DNA of 64,000 nt from JAOEGB01 sp041262585 (GTDB taxonomy: Bacteria; Actinomycetota; Actinomycetes; Streptosporangiales; Streptosporangiaceae), in contig NZ_JBGCBZ010000004.1 in NCBI RefSeq assembly GCF_041262585.1, forward strand, positions 310,001 through 374,000, read 5' to 3'. Numbering within the stretch: position 1 is the stretch's first letter; each line of letters begins with the position of its first letter. Shown in pieces: positions 17,342 to 25,687 of the stretch. A model generated the notes under the pieces. That model searched no databases and was not told the DNA's origin. It saw only the letters and a list, made by a program, of their open reading frames with translations. Position numbers and translations under genes: made by a program.

Positions 17342-19027
17342 TCAGACCTCGACGACCACCGGGATGACCATCGGGCGGCGGCGGTAGGTGTCGCTGACCC
17401 AGCGTCCGACCGTACGGCGGAGGGTGCGGCGGATCTGCAGGACGTCGGCCACGCCCGCCGCGGCGACCTCCTGGAGCGCGATCTCGATCTGCGGGATGAC
17501 CGCGTCGAACGCCTCCGGGTCGATGCCGGAGCCACGCGCGGTGATCTCCGGGCCGCCGGTGAGCTTGCCGGTGGTGGAGTCGACCACCACGACGATCGAG
17601 ATGAACCCCTCGTCGCCCAGGATGCGCCGGTCCTTGAGCGCCACGTCCGTGACGTCGCCGACCGACGTGCCGTCCACGAAGACGTACCCGCACGGCACCG
17701 CGCCGACGATCGCGGCGTGGCCGTCGACCAGGTCCACGACGACGCCGTCCTCGGCGATCACGATGTTCTCCTCCGGCACACCCGTGAGGGCGGCGAGACG
17801 AGCATGCGCCCGCAGATGCCGCCACTCGCCGTGGACCGGCATGAAGTTGGACGGCTTGGTCAGGTTCAGGACGTACAGCAGCTCCCCGGCGGCGGCGTGA
17901 CCCGAGACGTGCACGCGGGCGTTGCCCTTGTGGACGACTCGCGCGCCCCAGCGGGTGAGGCCGTTGATGACCTTGTTGACCGCCGTCTCGTTGCCCGGCA
18001 CCAGCGAGGACGCCAGCAGGACCGTGTCGCCCGCCGCGATCCGGATCGGATGGTCGCGGTTCGCCATGCGGGACAGCGCCGCCATCGGCTCGCCCTGGGA
18101 TCCGGTGCAGATCAGCACCACGTCCTCCGGCGGCCACTCCTCGATCTCGCGGGAGTCGACCAGCAGGCCCGGCGGCACCTTCAGGTAACCGAGATCACGG
18201 GCCACGCCCATGTTCCGGACCATGGACCTGCCGATCAGCGCGACCTTGCGGCCGTGCTTGTCCGCGGCGTCCATGATCTGCTGCACCCGGTGGATGTGCG
18301 AGGCGAAGCTGGCGACGATGATCCGCTTGTCGGCCGCGCGGAACACGTCGTCGATGACCGGCGCGATGTCCCGCTCACTGGTGACGAAACCGGGCACCTC
18401 GGAGTTCGTGGAGTCCGACATCAGCAGGTCGACGCCCTCCGCCCCCAGCCGGGCGAAGCCGCCGAGGTCGGTCAGCCGCCCGTCGAGCGGGAGCTGGTCC
18501 ATCTTGAAGTCGCCGGTGTGCAGCACGATGCCGGCCGGCGTCCTGATCGCCACGGCCAGCGCGTCCGGGATGGAGTGGTTGACGGCGAAGAACTCGCACT
18601 CGAACGGCCCGAACCTGCGCCGCTCGCCCTCGACCACCTCGACCTTGACCGGCTGGATCCGGTGCTCGGACAGCTTGCTCTCGATCAGCCCCAGCGTGAG
18701 CCGCGAGCCGACCAGCGGGATGGCCGTCCGCTCGCGCAGCAGGTACGGCACGGCGCCGATGTGGTCCTCGTGCGCGTGCGTGAGGACGACCGCCTCGATG
18801 TCGTCCAGGCGGCCGCGGATGTAGTCGAAGTCCGGCAGGATCAGGTCCACGCCGGGCTGGTCCGGCTCGGGGAACAGCACGCCGCAGTCGACGACGAGAA
18901 GGCGGCCGTCGTACTCGAAGACCGCCATGTTGCGGCCGATCTCGCCCAGGCCGCCGAGGGCGACGATGCGCAGGCCGTTGTCCGCCAGCGGCGGGGGCGG
19001 CCCCAGCTCGGGATGCGGGTGGCTCAT
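17342..19027 (-). CDS. rnj: Ribonuclease J
   Basis: A 561-residue metallo-beta-lactamase/beta-CASP nuclease. It starts with GLRIVALGGLGEIGRNM, has the zinc motif HAHEDH (84-89), the NHSIPDALA and HTGDFKMD motifs, the beta-CASP segment ASFASHIHRVQQ and the conserved VPGNE and HVSGHA loops. The C-terminal domain ends VIPVVVEV. It performs 5'-3' exonucleolytic and endonucleolytic mRNA and rRNA processing. It lies 150 bases downstream of dapA, the usual actinobacterial dapA-rnj order. Confidence 0.95.
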   Translation of the reverse strand: MSHPHPELGPPPPLADNGLRIVALGGLGEIGRNMAVFEYDGRLLVVDCGVLFPEPDQPGVDLILPDFDYIRGRLDDIEAVVLTHAHEDHIGAVPYLLRERTAIPLVGSRLTLGLIESKLSEHRIQPVKVEVVEGERRRFGPFECEFFAVNHSIPDALAVAIRTPAGIVLHTGDFKMDQLPLDGRLTDLGGFARLGAEGVDLLMSDSTNSEVPGFVTSERDIAPVIDDVFRAADKRIIVASFASHIHRVQQIMDAADKHGRKVALIGRSMVRNMGVARDLGYLKVPPGLLVDSREIEEWPPEDVVLICTGSQGEPMAALSRMANRDHPIRIAAGDTVLLASSLVPGNETAVNKVINGLTRWGARVVHKGNARVHVSGHAAAGELLYVLNLTKPSNFMPVHGEWRHLRAHARLAALTGVPEENIVIAEDGVVVDLVDGHAAIVGAVPCGYVFVDGTSVGDVTDVALKDRRILGDEGFISIVVVVDSTTGKLTGGPEITARGSGIDPEAFDAVIPQIEIALQEVAAAGVADVLQIRRTLRRTVGRWVSDTYRRRPMVIPVVVEV

Positions 19028-19179
19028 GCCGTCTCCTCGCCTTCGGCTCGGAGTGGCATTCGCCAGGCGCTGCGTTGATTGATTCGCTCGCTACGCTCGC
19101 TCATGCGAGCTCCTCCGCACCCGGCGTGACGGCTACGGCTTCCGGTATTTCGCTCGCTCATTCGGCTCCATTTTTGTTG

Positions 19180-20097
19180 TTAGCTATCGACAAGTTTGAG
19201 ACCGCCCGCGATGAGGTCCTCACGCAGCAGCGCGACCTGCTCCTCAGTGGCGTCGACGAGCGGAAGCCGTACGGATCCGCCGTCCTGCCCGGCCAGCTTC
19301 AGCGCCGCCTTCGACATGATCGCGCCCTGGGTGCGGGTCATGATGCCCGTGACCACCGGCAGCAACTGGCGGTGGAGCGCGAGGGCGCCCGCCACGTCGC
19401 CGGAGCGATAGCGATCGATCATGGAGGCGAGCTCCGCGCCCGCCACGTGGCCGACGACGCTCACGAGCCCGGCCGCGCCGACCGACAGCCACGGCAGGTT
19501 GAGCGTGTCGTCGCCGGAGTAGAAGACCAGGTCGGTCGCCGCCATGACCTGGGAACCCGCGAAAAGGTCGGCCTTGGCGTCCTTGACCGCGACGATGCGC
19601 GGGTGCCGTCCGAGCCGTATCAGCGTCTCGGTCCGGATCGGCACGCCAGTGCGGCCGGGGATGTCATAGAGCATCACCGGAAGGCCGGTCGCGTCCGCGA
19701 CAGCGGTGAAGTGGCGGTAGAGACCTTCCTGCGGCGGTTTGTTGTAGTACGGCGTGACGACCAACAGGGCGTGCGCCCCCGCACGCTCGGCGGCGCGGGC
19801 CAGCTCGACACTGTGATGGGTGTCGTTGCTCCCGGCCCCGGCGATGACGACGGCCCGGTCCCCCACGGCCTCGAGGACGGCCCGCAGGATGCGGTCCTTC
19901 TCCTCGTCGGTCGTGGTGGGAGACTCCCCTGTCGTGCCGCTGACGACCAGGCCGTCGTTGCGCTGCTCGTCCACAAGATAGGCGGCGATGCGCTGGACAC
20001 CCTCGTAGTCGACCGCGCCGTCGGAGGTGAACGGCGTGACCATCGCGGTCAGCATGCGGCCGAAGGGGGCGTCGGAGGTTCCAGTTGGCGATGCCAT
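19180..20097 (-). CDS. dapA: 4-hydroxy-tetrahydrodipicolinate synthase
   Basis: A 305-residue TIM-barrel aldolase. It has GTTGESPT (54-61), the catalytic tyrosine in VMLYDIPGR (Tyr144) and the Schiff-base lysine in VAVKDAKAD (Lys172). It condenses pyruvate with aspartate semialdehyde in lysine and diaminopimelate synthesis. The GTTGE motif separates it from the KdgD enzyme at 8516. The ATG at 20097 gives the usual length; longer upstream frames are unlikely. dapB lies about 10 kb away at 30312. Confidence 0.95.
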   Translation of the reverse strand: MASPTGTSDAPFGRMLTAMVTPFTSDGAVDYEGVQRIAAYLVDEQRNDGLVVSGTTGESPTTTDEEKDRILRAVLEAVGDRAVVIAGAGSNDTHHSVELARAAERAGAHALLVVTPYYNKPPQEGLYRHFTAVADATGLPVMLYDIPGRTGVPIRTETLIRLGRHPRIVAVKDAKADLFAGSQVMAATDLVFYSGDDTLNLPWLSVGAAGLVSVVGHVAGAELASMIDRYRSGDVAGALALHRQLLPVVTGIMTRTQGAIMSKAALKLAGQDGGSVRLPLVDATEEQVALLREDLIAGGLKLVDS

Positions 20098-20212
20098 AGA
20101 GCGAACGCTACCTGGATCCGGGGAGGCCCGTGGACGCCGCCACCCCGTTGTGCCCAAGTCACCAGCGGCGTCGCGGCTTCCGGGATGGGAGCGCGGGACC
20201 GGGGGCGGCGAA

Positions 20213-20258
20213 AGAGGCCGCCGATATGTGCTCGGGGGTACACACATCAGCGGCCTCT
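20213..20258 (-). terminator. Long imperfect hairpin downstream of the small gene ending at 20340
   Basis: A 9-bp AGAGGCCGC / GCGGCCTCT stem continues into a second, mismatched 8-bp helix over an ~11-base loop. It sits about 80 bases past a minus-strand stop and about 120 bases upstream of dapA, so it could terminate the upstream gene or serve as a leader structure. Confidence 0.5.
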
Positions 20259-20339
20259 ACCGGAGAATCGCCGCGTCTTACGGCCGCGTTACACGCTCCT
20301 GGTGAGAATTTTTCGGATCCGCCGTATGCGCCCCTGCGG

Positions 20340-20753
20340 TCAGCGCGCCTGCCCCAAGATCAGCCTGGTCCAGAGGTCCTCCATGCGCACGGTGATGAGC
20401 CGCTCCGTCTCATGGACGCGGTTGCCCTCGTCCCTGCGGATCGTCCGCCGGATGAACAGCACCCCGCCGGCGTGGCACAACTCATAGATCGTCGCCTTGC
20501 AGTCGCACGTGTGCCTGCGGACCCGGATCCGGTCGCTCCGGTGCGTCGGCACCATCCAGTTGATTCGCTCGTGGCCGGACTGAAGCGGCGCGACATGGAT
20601 CCCGTGGTACGGCGGGGGCACGTTCACCGAGGACGACTTCGCGGCGCGAGGAGTCCGCCGTTGATCAGCGGAAACTCTAGGACTTGCCGGATTTGACGGC
20701 GGAGTACCAGATGCGCCCATTTGTGGCCTTTCGGCTGGCAAAGTTGGAATCAC
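20340..20753 (-). CDS. Small uncharacterised actinobacterial protein
   Basis: The C-terminal ~75 residues look genuine: IRVRRHTCDCKATIYELCHAG, FIRRT and a final DLWTRLILGQAR, a pattern I associate with small actinomycete proteins of unknown role that have a Cys-x-Cys and a Tyr-Glu-Leu-Cys motif. The start is uncertain: ATG 20753 and later ATG or GTG codons (e.g. GTG 20627) are possible, none with a clear ribosome-binding site. The first ~50 residues are low-complexity Pro/Ser/Arg and may not be translated. It is divergent from the GntR gene at 20832. Confidence 0.5.
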   Translation of the reverse strand: MIPTLPAERPQMGASGTPPSNPASPRVSADQRRTPRAAKSSSVNVPPPYHGIHVAPLQSGHERINWMVPTHRSDRIRVRRHTCDCKATIYELCHAGGVLFIRRTIRRDEGNRVHETERLITVRMEDLWTRLILGQAR

Positions 20754-20831
20754 AGGCGGGGTCCATTACTCTGGGTTGCTTGTCGAATACGCCACCATTG
20801 GGAATCCGTTCAGCCCCCGAGGGATGGATTG

Positions 20832-21569
20832 ATGGCCAACTCTGATCCGGTTTACCTGCGCGTAGTCGAGGACCTCCGCCGTCAGATCGTCGATGGCACG
20901 CTCCCACCGGGGGCGCCGATCCCCTCCCGGCACCAGATCACCAGGAAGTACAGCGTCGGCGAGACCGCCGCCCGCCACGCGCTCCGCGTCCTCGCCCAGG
21001 AGGGCCTGATCGTCGGCCGCGTCGGATCCGGGCACCGGGTGCGCGAGAAACCGACGCTGCTCCCCCTCTATCGGAGCCGCGTCCCCGAGCCCCACACGCC
21101 GTTCGCGATGGACATGCAGGCGAGCAGCCGGCATCCCACGTGGACCTGGCGGAGCGAGCTCTCCGAGGCACCACCGGAGATCGCTCAGCGTCTGCAGCTC
21201 AGCGAGTGGAGCCCGGTGATCAGAATCCGCTCCGTCTTCCGCGGCGACGGCAAGCCGATGCAGCTCGCCACGTCGTACGAGCTGGTCGAGTTCGGCCAGA
21301 GCCAGGCCCCGGAGGAGGGGACGAACGAGCGCCGGAGCGCGGTGTCCCGGATGGCGGCCAACGGCACCCCGGTCACCGAGATCGGCGAGACGGTCCACGT
21401 CCGGGTGCCCCAGCCGACCGAGAGCGACCTGCTGGTGCTCCCCGCCGGCGTTCAGGTCCTGCATGTCGAGCGCACCTACTGGGCCGGAGAGCGCCCGGTG
21501 GAGACCAGTGACATCGTGATCCCGGGTGACAGGTTCCGCCTTGTCTACGGGATTCCCGTCCACCTCTGA
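20832..21569 (+). CDS. GntR/HutC-family regulator with UTRA domain
   Basis: 245 residues from ATG 20832. The N-terminal GntR winged helix reads VYLRVVEDLRRQIVDGTLPPGAPIPS, then ITRKYSVGETAARHALRVLAQEGLIVGRVGSG. The C-terminal UTRA effector domain includes VIRIRSVFRGDGKPMQLATSYE and LHVERTYWAGERPVETSDIVIPGDRF. HutC-type proteins bind small metabolites and repress nearby operons. Neither neighbour suggests a ligand. GAGGGA lies eight bases before the start. Confidence 0.85.
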   Translation: MANSDPVYLRVVEDLRRQIVDGTLPPGAPIPSRHQITRKYSVGETAARHALRVLAQEGLIVGRVGSGHRVREKPTLLPLYRSRVPEPHTPFAMDMQASSRHPTWTWRSELSEAPPEIAQRLQLSEWSPVIRIRSVFRGDGKPMQLATSYELVEFGQSQAPEEGTNERRSAVSRMAANGTPVTEIGETVHVRVPQPTESDLLVLPAGVQVLHVERTYWAGERPVETSDIVIPGDRFRLVYGIPVHL

Positions 21570-21621
21570 CTGTCGGTGGCCACTGGTACAACCATCCCGG
21601 ATTCCCCATCCGGAGGTGCCG

Positions 21622-22293
21622 ATGCGCGTCAAGGACCTGCCCCCGACCGACCAGCCCCGTGAGCGGCTCCTGACATCGGGGGCGTCGGCGCTGGCCGACC
21701 GGGAGTTGCTCGCCCTGCTGCTCGGCTCGGGCAGCAGGGGCGTCAGCGCCGTCGAGCTCGCGTCCCAGGTCATCGCCCACTGCGGCGACCTGGGCGAGCT
21801 CTCCCGGTCCGAGGCGCACCGGCTGCTCGCCGTGCCGGGAGTCGGGCCCGCCAAGGCGGCGCGCGTCGCCGCGGCCTTCCATCTCGTACGGCGGGCACAG
21901 GCCGAGCCGGAGCGCAGCCGCATCACCTGCTCGGCCGACATCGCGGCCGCCGCGGCGCCCCTCCTCCACGGATATCCGCGGGAGCGGCTCGTCGTGGTGA
22001 TCTGCGACCCCCGTGGCGCCGTGATCCGCCGTGTCGTCATCAGCGAAGGCGGAAGCGACCACACTCCCGCGCCCGTCCGCGACATCATCACCACCGTCCT
22101 CGTCTCCGGCGGGGCCGCCTTCGGCCTCGCCCACAACCACCCCAGCGGATCCCTGGACCCGAGCACCGCCGACCTCCAAGTCACCGCCCGCCTCCACGAG
22201 GCCGCCGACACCGTCGGCCTCCGCCTCCTCGACCACGTGATCGTCACCGACACCGCCTGGCGCCGGATTCCAGACGCAGGATTGCAGAGTTGA
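21622..22293 (+). CDS. radC: RadC family protein (JAB/MPN domain)
   Basis: 223 residues from ATG 21622, with CGGAGG just upstream. A helix-hairpin-helix region (AVPGVGPAKAARVAAAF, ~70-86) precedes a JAB domain with E-GGSDHTPAPVRDI and the metal motif HNHPSGSLDPSTAD. RadC proteins are called DNA repair proteins historically, but their biochemical role is unsettled. Both the HhH and the catalytic motif look intact. Confidence 0.9.
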   Translation: MRVKDLPPTDQPRERLLTSGASALADRELLALLLGSGSRGVSAVELASQVIAHCGDLGELSRSEAHRLLAVPGVGPAKAARVAAAFHLVRRAQAEPERSRITCSADIAAAAAPLLHGYPRERLVVVICDPRGAVIRRVVISEGGSDHTPAPVRDIITTVLVSGGAAFGLAHNHPSGSLDPSTADLQVTARLHEAADTVGLRLLDHVIVTDTAWRRIPDAGLQS

Positions 22294-22368
22294 CTCTAAG
22301 TCCTCTCGATACTACTGGTCTATAAGCCCGTATGACTCGGTGTTAGTGAGTGTCTGCTTTATGCAAAC

Positions 22369-22875
22369 ATGTACGGTTTGGTCTATCGTTCGACTGTGCT
22401 TGACCGAGACGGACCCATACCGGTCTACAAGCAGATCGCGGACATCATCCGCGATCGCATCGACAACGGGGAGCTCCCGCCGGGCAACCCCATGCCCAGC
22501 GAGGCCGAGCTTGAGGCGGAGTACGGCATCGCCAGGACGACGGCCCGCCGCGTCGCGCGTGAGCTGCGCGAGCAGGGCCTCGTCTATACGGTTCAGGGCG
22601 AGGGCACGTTCGTCGGTGACGACTCAGCGCCACGCGCTCGCCGCAAGATCGCCCTCTACCAGCAGATCGCCGAGGAGATCGCCGAACGCATCCGGCGCAG
22701 GGAGTTCAAGCCCAATCGGCCCATCCCCAGCGAAAAGGCCCTGATGCAGCAGTACGGCGTGGCCAAGGTCACCGCTCGCCAGGCCGTCGCGGCTCTCCGC
22801 GAGAAGGGATGGGTGTTCACCGTTCCCTATCGCGGAACCTACGTCTCACCACCGGAGAAGTGGCCACGCGACTGA
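22369..22875 (+). CDS. Double-HTH GntR protein without effector domain
   Basis: 168 residues made of two GntR winged helices in tandem. The first (PVYKQIADIIRDRIDNGELP to QGEGTFVG) spans about residues 17-83; the second (ALYQQIAEEIAERIRRREFK to YRGTYVSP) spans about 94-162. Nothing resembling a FadR, UTRA or aminotransferase domain is present, so DNA binding is probably constitutive or governed by partners. It ends shortly before a perfect hairpin. Covalently linked HTH pairs could read an asymmetric or direct-repeat operator. Confidence 0.85.
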   Translation: MYGLVYRSTVLDRDGPIPVYKQIADIIRDRIDNGELPPGNPMPSEAELEAEYGIARTTARRVARELREQGLVYTVQGEGTFVGDDSAPRARRKIALYQQIAEEIAERIRRREFKPNRPIPSEKALMQQYGVAKVTARQAVAALREKGWVFTVPYRGTYVSPPEKWPRD

Positions 22876-22883
22876 ACTGAACC

Positions 22884-22908
22884 GCGTCCACACGAGGCCG
22901 GTGGACGC
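22884..22908 (+). terminator. Hairpin after the double-HTH gene
   Basis: GCGTCCAC and GTGGACGC form a perfect 8-bp stem with a 9-base loop, nine bases after the stop. It could end transcription from either side, since the convergent gene stops at 23002. Confidence 0.5.
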
Positions 22909-23001
22909 CTGGTGATGTCAGTGGCGCTGCGTACCGTGTGACCGTGCTCGACTACGACGGCGACACCCACCCGCTAGCGCCGACAGCGAGGCCCTGCATG
23001 G

Positions 23002-24027
23002 TCACTCCGATGACACCGTCGCGGGTGCGCCAGCGGCGTCCACGAGAACTCGGCCGCCGAGCGGCTCGGCCAACCGGATCCGGTAGGGCAGTGTACGGAA
23101 CACTGCCGGCGTGGTGCAGTGCTCCTTGACGGTTCCCGGGGCGGTGCCGACGGTCCTGGTCGTGAGCCCGATGGCGACAGCGGTTTCAGATTCCCTGAAA
23201 ACTGGGTCGTACTGCAGGATCGGTTCGCCGGGACACGCAGTGGGCGGAGCGGGCATGGTGACAGTGAGCGCCCGCCCGTCAGCGCCGAGACGGGCGAAGC
23301 CTACGGTGGCCGACGGGTGATGAAGCCTGTCGAACCGCCAGAACACCTCGGGTGTCAGCGCGGGCCAGGCGATGTCCCCGCTGACGGCCGGGGAGTGGAA
23401 CAGCCACGCGGGCAGGGTTCTGGGGCCCCGATCGGTGCTGAACAGCGCCGACCCCAACGTGGCTCCCGTGATGCGCAGCGGCGGTGACGGCGTGCCCTCG
23501 ACCGGGCCTTTGAGCGCGTTCATGGCCTCGAACGCCTCGGCGGCGGTGATCGAGTCCAACGACGCGCTTCCGTCAGAAAGGAGCACCGTGACCTTACCGC
23601 CGGCGTGCTCGGGCAAGGTCCCCGCGAGCTCGAACCGGCGCGCGAGCAGTGCCGTCTTCGCATTTCCGGCGGCCTCGCCCTCCACCTTGGGCAGTTCATC
23701 GAGCAGCAGGATGGGCCGTGGCGTGCGGTGAACGGGAAACGCTCGCCAGTCATTGAGCGCCTGCGGACCCACCCCAGTGGGCCCCTGAAAGGGCGCGGAA
23801 GCCGGGCTGAGCGAGGTTACACGTTCATCGCCTCCTCGGTTCGAAGCCAGGCCTGGCACAAGGATCGCGGTCGCGACGAGTAGCCCGGCCGTCGCCGCCG
23901 ACACCGTCCAGGCACGGCGGCGACGCCCGACCCGATGACCCAGTTGTTCCGCGGTGAAACTCAGCGGCGGCGTCTCCGCGACGATGTCACGAAGACCGTC
24001 TCTCAGTTCTCGTGGGTCGATGGACAC
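23002..24027 (-). CDS. Single-span membrane protein, partner of the ECF sigma factor
   Basis: 341 residues from GTG 24027, with GGAAAGGA six bases upstream and a 25-base overlap with the sigma gene. The cytoplasmic N-terminus (~50 residues, SIDPRELRDGLRDIVAETPP) precedes a basic stretch RRRRAW and one membrane helix (VSAATAGLLVATAILVPGLA). About 270 extracytoplasmic residues without a recognised domain follow. The layout fits a sigma-regulating or signal-sensing membrane protein. No zinc-anti-sigma His-x3-Cys-x2-Cys motif is visible, so the mechanism is inferred from gene order only. Confidence 0.75.
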   Translation of the reverse strand: MSIDPRELRDGLRDIVAETPPLSFTAEQLGHRVGRRRRAWTVSAATAGLLVATAILVPGLASNRGGDERVTSLSPASAPFQGPTGVGPQALNDWRAFPVHRTPRPILLLDELPKVEGEAAGNAKTALLARRFELAGTLPEHAGGKVTVLLSDGSASLDSITAAEAFEAMNALKGPVEGTPSPPLRITGATLGSALFSTDRGPRTLPAWLFHSPAVSGDIAWPALTPEVFWRFDRLHHPSATVGFARLGADGRALTVTMPAPPTACPGEPILQYDPVFRESETAVAIGLTTRTVGTAPGTVKEHCTTPAVFRTLPYRIRLAEPLGGRVLVDAAGAPATVSSE

Positions 24028-24533
24028 GAGGCGTCCTTTCCTGATGATCGGTAAACGAGCCCCAACCTTGCCAATCCCTCGCTGAGATGCCGCTTCACCG
24101 TGCCCTCGCCACAGCCCAGAACAGCCGCGATCTGCCCCACGGCCAGATCGTCGTAGTAGCGGAGAACCACGCATGCCCGCTGACGCGGGGACAACTGCTG
24201 GAGGGCAGTGCGCAGATCCTGTGTGACCGCGATGTCAATGGAGGGATCTGGCACCTCGCCCTGACTTGACAGCTTCGGTATCGCCTTCCGCCACAGAGAC
24301 AGCCGTCGGTGCCTGTCTATGGCCAAATTGACCATCGTCTTGCGAACGTACTGTTCGAGTTGCGAGACGTCCCCGCTCGTGAGGGGGCGCCCCAGCACCC
24401 GAACGCACGCGTCCTGGACCAAGTCCTCGGCTTCGGACTCGTTCCCGCACAACAGGACGGCATGCCGCTTCAAGGCCCAGCCGCGTTCAACGATCAAGAC
24501 CTCCAAGACTTGATCCCAGGTCGCCACGGTCAC
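24003..24533 (-). CDS. ECF RNA polymerase sigma factor
   Basis: A 176-residue sigma-70 protein with region 2 (LCGNESEAEDLVQDACVRVL) and region 4 (LSPRQRACVVLRYYDDLAVGQ, then CGEGTVKRHLSEGLARL). Region 3 is absent, as expected for ECF factors of the SigE-like class. GTG 24533 or GTG 24527 may be the start; GAGAGG fits the latter better. It overlaps the membrane-protein gene, which probably regulates it. A 53-bp-period repeat pair lies upstream. Confidence 0.9.
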   Translation of the reverse strand: MTVATWDQVLEVLIVERGWALKRHAVLLCGNESEAEDLVQDACVRVLGRPLTSGDVSQLEQYVRKTMVNLAIDRHRRLSLWRKAIPKLSSQGEVPDPSIDIAVTQDLRTALQQLSPRQRACVVLRYYDDLAVGQIAAVLGCGEGTVKRHLSEGLARLGLVYRSSGKDASCPSTHEN

Positions 24534-24673
24534 CTCTCGCGCTCGGCGTCACTCTCTAAAGACGAGCAGGGCCAAAGAATCGTTGGGGTTCAGAGCGAGC
24601 ACGTGTTCAGGGCAAGCACGTTGGGTCCCCTCGCGCGTCGCCCACACCGGTAACCGGGCACGGTACGGCGGGC

Positions 24674-24736
24674 GCATGATCACGTGCGGGGTTGTCGCCG
24701 GTCAGAGGCCACACCGAGGAGCCTGTGCATGATCAC
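24674..24736 (-). repeat. 53-bp-period intergenic repeat, locus A (two cores)
   Basis: GTGATCATGC is read on the minus strand at 24736-24727 and again at 24683-24674, exactly 53 bases apart. The first core contains the stop codon TGA (24735-24733) of the EamA gene. Between the cores the unit shows CTCC near position 16 and TGACCGGC at 33-40, matching units at the other two loci. Confidence 0.85.
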
Positions 24737-25665
24737 CCCCTGGGGCGGGTGGACTGGGTGGCGGCTACGCACACGAGTACGGCCAGGGCGGCCGCGATGG
24801 TGGCGGCTCCGAAGCGCTCCCCCATCAGCAGCCACGCCCACGCCAGCGTGAGCAGCGGCTGGGTGAGCTGGACCTGCCCGGCTCGGGCGATGCCGCCCAT
24901 CGCGAGCCCGGCATACCAGGGGATGAACCCGAGGAACATCGAGATCAGGCCGACGTACGCGAACCCGGCCACCGCCACGCCGCTCGGCCGAGGGTCCGTC
25001 ACCAGGGCCAGTACGGCCGTCGCGGGCACGGTCACTGGGGCCGCGACGACCAGCGCGTACGAGATGACCCGCCAGCCGGGGGTCTCCCGGGCGAGCCGGC
25101 CGCCCTCGGTGTAGCCGACGGCCGCCGACAGCAGCGCCAGCACGAGAAGCAGGTCCGCCCCGGCGAGGTGCCCGCTCCCCCGCGTGAGGGTGAAGACCGT
25201 GATGGACAGGGCCCCGGCCGCGCACGCGAGCCAGAAGAGGGGCCTCGGCCGTTCTCCCGCCCGCAGTACGGCGAAGGCCGCCGTCGCGGCGGGGAGCAGG
25301 CCGATGACGACGGCCGAGTGCGCCGTGCTCGCGCCGCTGTGCAGGGCGAGCCCGCTGAACAGCGGGAAGCCGAAGACCACCCCGAGCGCGATCAGGGCGT
25401 ACGACCGGAGGTGAGCCCGTGGCGGCAGCAGCGGCGCTCCGGCGGCTTTGAGGCAGACGACGGCCGCGAGCGCCGCGAGCGCGGCCCGGCCGATGGCCAC
25501 CAGGTAGGGATCGAAGCCGCGCATCGCGAAGACGGTGGCCGGAAACGAGCCGGAGAACGACAGCACGCCGACTCCGGCGAGCAGGGTGCCCCGCCAGGCG
25601 GGCCGGCGCGTGAGGGGAGGTGCCGCTATCGACCCCGTGACGATAGCGCTATTGTCGGCTTTCAT
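24733..25665 (-). CDS. EamA/DMT family exporter
   Basis: A 310-residue, ten-span drug/metabolite transporter with two EamA repeats. The first spans about residues 19-150 (LLAGVGVLSFSGSFPATVFAM to ALHSGASTAHSAVVIGLLPAA). The second includes MFLGFIPWYAGLAMGGIARAGQVQLTQPLL. It is divergent from a MocR regulator whose start codon overlaps its own, and regulator-transporter pairs of this kind often export amino acids or vitamin B6-related compounds. The substrate is not deducible. Confidence 0.88.
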   Translation of the reverse strand: MKADNSAIVTGSIAAPPLTRRPAWRGTLLAGVGVLSFSGSFPATVFAMRGFDPYLVAIGRAALAALAAVVCLKAAGAPLLPPRAHLRSYALIALGVVFGFPLFSGLALHSGASTAHSAVVIGLLPAATAAFAVLRAGERPRPLFWLACAAGALSITVFTLTRGSGHLAGADLLLVLALLSAAVGYTEGGRLARETPGWRVISYALVVAAPVTVPATAVLALVTDPRPSGVAVAGFAYVGLISMFLGFIPWYAGLAMGGIARAGQVQLTQPLLTLAWAWLLMGERFGAATIAAALAVLVCVAATQSTRPRG

Positions 25666-25687
25666 GAATGACGATAGCAGTATCGTC
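25639..25687. promoter_or_regulatory. Twin palindromic operators of the EamA/MocR pair
   Basis: Two 18-bp near-palindromes, GACGATAGCGCTATTGTC (25639-25656) and GACGATAGCAGTATCGTC (25670-25687), start 31 bases apart, about three helical turns. They flank the overlapping start codons (CATG, 25663-25666) of both genes, so one bound MocR dimer could block both promoters. A further half-site GCTATCGAC lies at 25625-25633. Confidence 0.65.
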
